64,000 nt of DNA from Sunxiuqinia indica. Lineage in GTDB: Bacteria; Bacteroidota; Bacteroidia; Bacteroidales; Prolixibacteraceae. The DNA is taken from NCBI RefSeq assembly GCF_009847015.1, contig NZ_WVEM01000003.1:124001-188000 (forward strand), in the 5' to 3' direction. The notes below the pieces were generated by a model. It was not told the DNA's origin, did not search any database, and was given only the letters and a program-made list of their open reading frames with translations. A program made the translations under genes and the position numbers. This document shows positions 59,790 to 64,000 of this stretch, one piece after another. Position 1 is the stretch's first letter, and the number at the start of each line of letters is the position of its first letter.

Positions 59790-61118
59790 TTATCCCTCAG
59801 TAATACTTCGGGCTTCTTTTACAGGTATTCGTTTTCCGTTTTTATAGGCCGCAATAAATGCGTCTTTAACTCCTTCGGTTCGTACTTGAGATTGCATTTG
59901 CAGTGCATCGTCGTACGATTTCAGTTCCCCAACAGTATAAACCGTCACGCCATTCTCGTCGGTATATTGATCAATGCGACGAATGACCGACAATTTTTTA
60001 AATAAACGTTGAACCCAGTCAGGAGGAGTTTTACTATAAGCGCCAATTTGTATCTTATAGGTCACCCCATTGTCAGCTGTCTCGGGTTCATCAGGCAGTA
60101 AGTTTTTAACAAGGCTATCGGGCAATACCACTGGCTTTTGAGCTTCCAGCTTCTTGATGCGTTCTGCTTCGTGAGCTTGCCAAATACTGTCTTCCATAGC
60201 TTTGATTTTTTGAATGAACGACTGAATGTCCTCCTGGCCAGCCTGCTCCCAATAATTGATTTCCCGTTTTCGGGCTTCAAAATATTGTTCGTTAATAGCT
60301 TGGTTTTTAGAGTAAGTTTCTTTTTCTAAAGTAAGGATTTTATTGGCAATGTCCTCTTTTTCGTCGGCTAAAGCTGAATGATATTTATCACGAAGATTGT
60401 TCGTTTTTATCAATACTTGCTTCAGTTCCTGTTCGTCTTGCCAAGCTTGAATAAAAGCCTGAAGTGACTTGGGATTTTTAAATTGGTCTATCTTTAGATA
60501 CTTGATGCTTGAATTAACCTGAAAATTGATCAGGCTATCTTCCAGCCCGGCAGGGATCTCTATTTGAATCGGCTTTTGTTTTTCAAGCGTGTCAACTTTT
60601 TGTATTTCCTCTTCTTTAACTTCGGGCTCAATGTCAACCTGCTGTTCCGGTTTGGGAAACGGATTAATTTGCTTTTCAGAAAACTCAATCAGCTCATCCA
60701 GGTTTGTCGAGCGCTTTACCCGGTTTCTAGCTTCATCATCAAACTGTTTGTAGTAGCTGAGTGCTTCGGTATAATTTTCTTCTGCATGAAAGCATTGTGC
60801 GAGGTAGTACAGGCTTTTTGCAGGCGTATCTTTTCCCAGTGATAATAGCAGTGCCTCTTTTGTTTCAGCTCCAAACTGTTCGGTCTCTGCCAGGCACATG
60901 CCCAGGTAGTAATTTAACTCTTTATCCTGAGGATACAAATGAACCAAATCCTTGAAATAGGGCAGGGCTTCGGTGTATTTTTCTTCTTCAATTAAATTCT
61001 TAGCCAGCTGTTCCGGATCGTTTTGTGCAAGGGCTGTTTTTCCGAAGAAACAAAGGCCGACTAAAAACAATAAAAGAAATGAAGTTGTTCTGTGAAAAGT
61101 TGTCATGTTTATATGCAT
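59790..61118 (-). CDS. TPR and SPOR-domain envelope protein
   Basis: A 442-residue exported protein (signal peptide ends TALAQN). TPR-like repeats occupy about 35-160 (KYTEALPYFKDLVHLYPQD, NYTEALSYYKQF), then a long charged helical region (about 160-345) and a C-terminal SPOR domain (about 350-432, TYKIQIGAYSKTPPDW and VYTVGELKSYDDALQMQSQV). SPOR domains bind denuded peptidoglycan at division or remodelling sites. It is the first gene of the operon. Confidence 0.85.
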   Translation of the reverse strand: MHINMTTFHRTTSFLLLFLVGLCFFGKTALAQNDPEQLAKNLIEEEKYTEALPYFKDLVHLYPQDKELNYYLGMCLAETEQFGAETKEALLLSLGKDTPAKSLYYLAQCFHAEENYTEALSYYKQFDDEARNRVKRSTNLDELIEFSEKQINPFPKPEQQVDIEPEVKEEEIQKVDTLEKQKPIQIEIPAGLEDSLINFQVNSSIKYLKIDQFKNPKSLQAFIQAWQDEQELKQVLIKTNNLRDKYHSALADEKEDIANKILTLEKETYSKNQAINEQYFEARKREINYWEQAGQEDIQSFIQKIKAMEDSIWQAHEAERIKKLEAQKPVVLPDSLVKNLLPDEPETADNGVTYKIQIGAYSKTPPDWVQRLFKKLSVIRRIDQYTDENGVTVYTVGELKSYDDALQMQSQVRTEGVKDAFIAAYKNGKRIPVKEARSITEG

Positions 61119-61239
61119 AATAGCGATATCGTTTTCGATCTAAAATTACAAAAAATGTTGAAAGCTAATTTTTCTTTAACTGTTAAGTTTTTGTTCGTTT
61201 TTCAACTCATATTAAACTGAAATTTATCATTAATTCAAG

Positions 61240-61247
61240 TATATTTG
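61240..61247 (+). promoter_or_regulatory. -7 box of the bcp-recA operon
   Basis: TATATTTG fits TAnnTTTG; it lies 22 bp before the bcp ATG. No clear -33 TTG at the usual distance. Confidence 0.45.
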
Positions 61248-61269
61248 TCTAATTAAACAGAAAAAATGT

Positions 61270-61737
61270 ATGGCACTTCTGAATAAAGGTGATATTGCAC
61301 CTGAATTTAAAGGACTTAATCAAAATAGCGAATTCGTTTCTCTGTCTGATTTTAGAGGCAAGAAATTAATTTTATACTTTTACCCTAAAGACAATACGCC
61401 GGGATGTACGGCTGAATCCTGTAATCTGAATGACAATTATGATGCCTGGATTGAAAAAGGCTATGAGATTGTGGGTGTTAGTCCTGATAACGTAGCTTCT
61501 CACAAAAAGTTTGCTGATAAATTCGGCTTTAATTTCAATCTGATCGCTGATACAGAGAAGGAAATTCTACAAGCTTATGGTGTGTGGGGCGAAAAAAACA
61601 TGTATGGTAAAAAGTACATGGGCGTTATTCGTACAACCTATGTGATAAACGAAGAGGGTGTTGTTGAAGAGGTATTTAAAAAGGTAAAAACAAAAGATCA
61701 CACAAGTCAAATAATCAAAGCTTTAGACTTATCGTAA
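61270..61737 (+). CDS. bcp: Thioredoxin-dependent thiol peroxidase (Bcp)
   Basis: A 155-residue AhpC/TSA-family peroxiredoxin. The peroxidatic cysteine is Cys46 in [13 protein letters not shown] and the resolving cysteine Cys51, the atypical 2-Cys Bcp arrangement. It reduces hydroperoxides using thioredoxin. Its stop is one base before the recA start, so both are co-transcribed, joining oxidative defence and DNA repair. Confidence 0.93.
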   Translation: MALLNKGDIAPEFKGLNQNSEFVSLSDFRGKKLILYFYPKDNTPGCTAESCNLNDNYDAWIEKGYEIVGVSPDNVASHKKFADKFGFNFNLIADTEKEILQAYGVWGEKNMYGKKYMGVIRTTYVINEEGVVEEVFKKVKTKDHTSQIIKALDLS

Positions 61738-61738
61738 T

Positions 61739-62761
61739 ATGGCAAAAGAAGAATCAAATGTGAACAAGGAAAAGCTGAAAGCCCTTCAGCTTACAATGGA
61801 TAAAATAGAAAAAAGTTACGGCAAAGGCGCCATTATGAAGATGGGGGATCGTGCAGTCGAAGACGTTCCGGCAATTTCTTCTGGTTCAATTGGATTGGAT
61901 ATTGCCTTGGGAGTCGGTGGATTTCCGAAAGGCCGGGTCATTGAGATTTATGGTCCGGAATCATCAGGTAAAACGACTTTGGCGATTCATGCGATTGCTG
62001 AAGCACAAAAGGCTGGAGGTATTGCTGCCATCATTGATGCCGAGCATGCATTTGATCCTTACTATGCGAAAAAATTAGGTGTTGATACCGATGAGTTATT
62101 GATTTCTCAGCCTGATAATGGTGAGCAAGCACTGGAAATTGCTGACAACCTGATTCGCTCGGGAGCTGTGGATATCGTCGTTATTGACTCGGTCGCTGCC
62201 TTAACTCCAAAAGCGGAAATTGAAGGTGAAATGGGCGACTCAAAAATGGGGCTTCAAGCTCGATTGATGTCGCAGGCGTTGCGTAAGCTAACGGCCAACA
62301 TTAACCGCACAAAAACCTGTTGTATCTTTATCAACCAGTTGCGTGAGAAAATTGGCGTTATGTTTGGAAACCCGGAGACAACAACTGGTGGTAATGCCTT
62401 GAAATTCTATGCTTCTGTTCGTTTAGACATTCGTCGTATTGGTCAAATTAAAGATGGTGAAGAGGTGATGGGTAACCATACTCGTGTTAAAGTGGTGAAA
62501 AACAAAGTGGCTCCACCATTTCGTAAAGCTGAATTTGATATCATGTATGGTGAAGGAATTTCAAAGGTTGGTGAAATCATTGATTTGGGCGTAAATTATA
62601 ACATCATTAAAAAAAGCGGTTCATGGTTTAGTTACGGTGAAACAAAACTGGGACAAGGACGTGAAGGCGTTAAAAATATATTGCGCGATAATCAGGAGTT
62701 GGCGCATGAATTGGAAACAAAAATTATTGAAGCGGTGGCTATAGCAGCCACGGTTGAATAG
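61739..62761 (+). CDS. recA: RecA recombinase
   Basis: A 340-residue recombinase with Walker [10 protein letters not shown], Walker [10 protein letters not shown]1 [19 protein letters not shown]2 ([20 protein letters not shown]), and a C-terminal domain. It drives strand exchange in repair and activates LexA cleavage. No LexA-type site was recognised upstream; it is read through from bcp. A strong terminator follows. Confidence 0.98.
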   Translation: MAKEESNVNKEKLKALQLTMDKIEKSYGKGAIMKMGDRAVEDVPAISSGSIGLDIALGVGGFPKGRVIEIYGPESSGKTTLAIHAIAEAQKAGGIAAIIDAEHAFDPYYAKKLGVDTDELLISQPDNGEQALEIADNLIRSGAVDIVVIDSVAALTPKAEIEGEMGDSKMGLQARLMSQALRKLTANINRTKTCCIFINQLREKIGVMFGNPETTTGGNALKFYASVRLDIRRIGQIKDGEEVMGNHTRVKVVKNKVAPPFRKAEFDIMYGEGISKVGEIIDLGVNYNIIKKSGSWFSYGETKLGQGREGVKNILRDNQELAHELETKIIEAVAIAATVE

Positions 62762-62783
62762 TCGAAATGATATTGCAGTAATG

Positions 62784-62823
62784 TCTGGATGAGGCGCGAA
62801 ACTGCTTCATCCAGATTTTTTTT
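62784..62823 (+). terminator. Terminator after recA
   Basis: A 12-bp stem (62784-62795 with 62804-62815, one G-T), an 8-base loop and eight T's. Confidence 0.9.
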
Positions 62824-62957
62824 GATAAGGAGTGGACAGCTGCTGCAACCGTCTTCAGGAAAGATTCCCCGCTTGTTATCTTTTAATTTTAAATAGTTGT
62901 TTGAATTCGAACTGAGCTGGTATTATAGGTCAGGAATCGAGAATCTAATTATCAAGT

Positions 62958-64000
62958 ATGAAAGTGTTGAAATTTGGAGGTACTTCTGTTGGAAGTGCTG
63001 AAAACATCCGAAAGGTAAAGGAAATTGTGAAAGGTCAGCCAGGCGACGTGATTGTTGTCGTTTCTGCATTGGGCGGAATAACTGACAAGATATTAAATGC
63101 AGCAAAAATGGCTGTGTTAGCAACGGAATATTTCAATACGGAAATTACGGCAATTAAGGAGAGGCACGATGAAGTTGTTGACGCTTTGTTTGATGGCGAA
63201 CAAATGGAAAAGGTAAAAGCAGAAGTCAATCAATTGTTGGATGAACTGTCTAAAGTGATTCAGGGAGTTTCCATGATTGGAGAGTTAACACCAAAAACGC
63301 TGGATAAAATTGGTGGCTTTGGCGAACGTTTGTCTTCCTATATTATTAGCGAATTCATTGAAGGATCGCAATGGGCTGATGCTTCAAAAATGATAAAAAC
63401 CGATAGCGCTTTTGGCCGCGCCCTGGTCGATTTTAAACTGACGAATAAGAAGGTAAAAAAGGCATTTGAGAATTTCTCAGGTGTTTGTGTTGCTCCGGGC
63501 TTTGTTTCAAGCAACAGTGCCGGAGAGTATACAACTCTTGGACGCGGAGGTTCTGATTATACCGCAGCAATTCTGGCAGCCGCATTAAATGTTGAGGTGC
63601 TTGAGATCTGGACCGATGTCAATGGTTTTATGACTGCTGATCCTCGTATCATTAGTAAAGCTTACACCATTCAATCGCTGAGTTATTCCGAGGCGATGGA
63701 GCTTTCACATTTTGGAGCGAAAGTCATTTATCCACCAACTATTTTGCCGGTTTTTCAGAAGGGAATACCTGTGCAAATAAAAAATACGCTGGATCCTGAA
63801 CACGAAGGAACCTTGGTTCGTCCAAGTCAGCCGAATGGCAAAGACCGCCCAATTAAAGGGATTTCTTCCATTTCAAACATTAGCCTGATTACTGTTCAAG
63901 GCTTAGGAATGGTTGGAGTTACCGGCATATCGAGCCGTTTGTTTGGTGCATTGGCCAAGGAAAATATCAATGTGATTTTGATTTCACAAGCATCATCCGA
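62958..64000 (+). CDS. thrA: Aspartokinase, probably bifunctional aspartokinase/homoserine dehydrogenase, cut by window end
   Basis: The ATG at 62958 opens a frame that runs to the window end (347 codons visible). It shows the aspartate kinase block MKVLKFGGTSVGSAENIRK, GRGGSDYTAAILAAAL and TDVNGFMTADPR, then the start of an ACT domain (ISLITVQGLGMVGVTGISS). Aspartokinase makes aspartyl phosphate, the entry to lysine, threonine and methionine. The pattern of the ACT start resembles ThrA of Bacteroidota; the dehydrogenase half would lie outside the window, so a monofunctional enzyme is not excluded. A 134-bp gap after the recA terminator holds no clear promoter. Confidence 0.85.
   Translation, partial: MKVLKFGGTSVGSAENIRKVKEIVKGQPGDVIVVVSALGGITDKILNAAKMAVLATEYFNTEITAIKERHDEVVDALFDGEQMEKVKAEVNQLLDELSKVIQGVSMIGELTPKTLDKIGGFGERLSSYIISEFIEGSQWADASKMIKTDSAFGRALVDFKLTNKKVKKAFENFSGVCVAPGFVSSNSAGEYTTLGRGGSDYTAAILAAALNVEVLEIWTDVNGFMTADPRIISKAYTIQSLSYSEAMELSHFGAKVIYPPTILPVFQKGIPVQIKNTLDPEHEGTLVRPSQPNGKDRPIKGISSISNISLITVQGLGMVGVTGISSRLFGALAKENINVILISQASS

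Overview
The window looks like chromosome from an anaerobic or microaerobic member of the Bacteroidota. The evidence is a SusC/SusD pair with its own ECF sigma/FecR switch, the type IX secretion protein PorQ, long Bacteroidota-type NagB and GreA-like proteins, near absence of Shine-Dalgarno sequences, and repeated TAnnTTTG (-7) promoter boxes. An electron-bifurcating-type [FeFe] hydrogenase points to fermentative H2 metabolism. Placement near Marinilabiliales/Prolixibacteraceae is a guess from gene content.

Layout. (1) 1-20.5 kb, plus strand: a glycan-utilisation locus. It holds the end of a GH89 alpha-N-acetylglucosaminidase, an HGSNAT-like membrane acetyltransferase, a GH2 beta-galactosidase, a NagB/PIG-L fusion, a GH115 alpha-glucuronidase, a metallophosphatase lipoprotein and a GH27 alpha-galactosidase. 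After a strong terminator come ECF sigma, FecR anti-sigma, SusC with an STN signalling domain, and SusD. (2) 20.5-26.1 kb: a possible decayed gene, a YdcF/SanA-type membrane protein, a kinase/RapZ-C fusion, and a proteostasis block (CbpA, two small heat-shock proteins, a lipoprotein). (3) 26.3-37.1 kb: the most interesting region. HndABCD-type bifurcating hydrogenase genes sit downstream of, and apparently in one operon with, a cassette made of a second H-cluster protein of sensory type (HydS-like), an RsbW-like kinase, two DRTGG proteins, a PHP protein and a free HATPase. A divergent pair encodes a double-PAS protein and a SpoIIE phosphatase. Together they look like an H2/redox-sensing phospho-switch controlling the hydrogenase. 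(4) 37.2-42.5 kb: housekeeping RNA and metabolism genes (GreA-like, RlmF, DbpA-like helicase, DHOD-like, MnmA). (5) 42.6-49.1 kb: a TetR-controlled LolA-like/ABC/CAP/beta-barrel envelope operon. (6) 49.2-53.4 kb: an oxidoreductase, IspH, Cmk and PorQ. (7) 53.7-56.9 kb: a copper-type cluster (HYC_CC_PP protein, HMA chaperone, TonB receptor). (8) 57.0-61.1 kb: a c-heme lipoprotein, two tandem near-identical small-RNA-like genes with their own promoters and operators, and a SPOR/ClpS/NfeD/FloA operon. (9) 61.2-64 kb: Bcp, RecA and the start of an aspartokinase.

How parts work together. Region 1 would bind and import glycans (SusCD), trim them with periplasmic exo-enzymes and route amino sugars to fructose-6-phosphate via NagB, with ECF/FecR/STN providing substrate induction. 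Region 3 would couple H2 or redox state to expression or activity of the NAD(H)/ferredoxin-linked hydrogenase. The two most unusual signals are the sensory cassette in region 3 and the duplicated RNA units at 57.6-57.95 kb. No tRNA, rRNA, CRISPR array, insertion sequence or prophage was recognised. All functional calls are by reading motifs; no database search was run.
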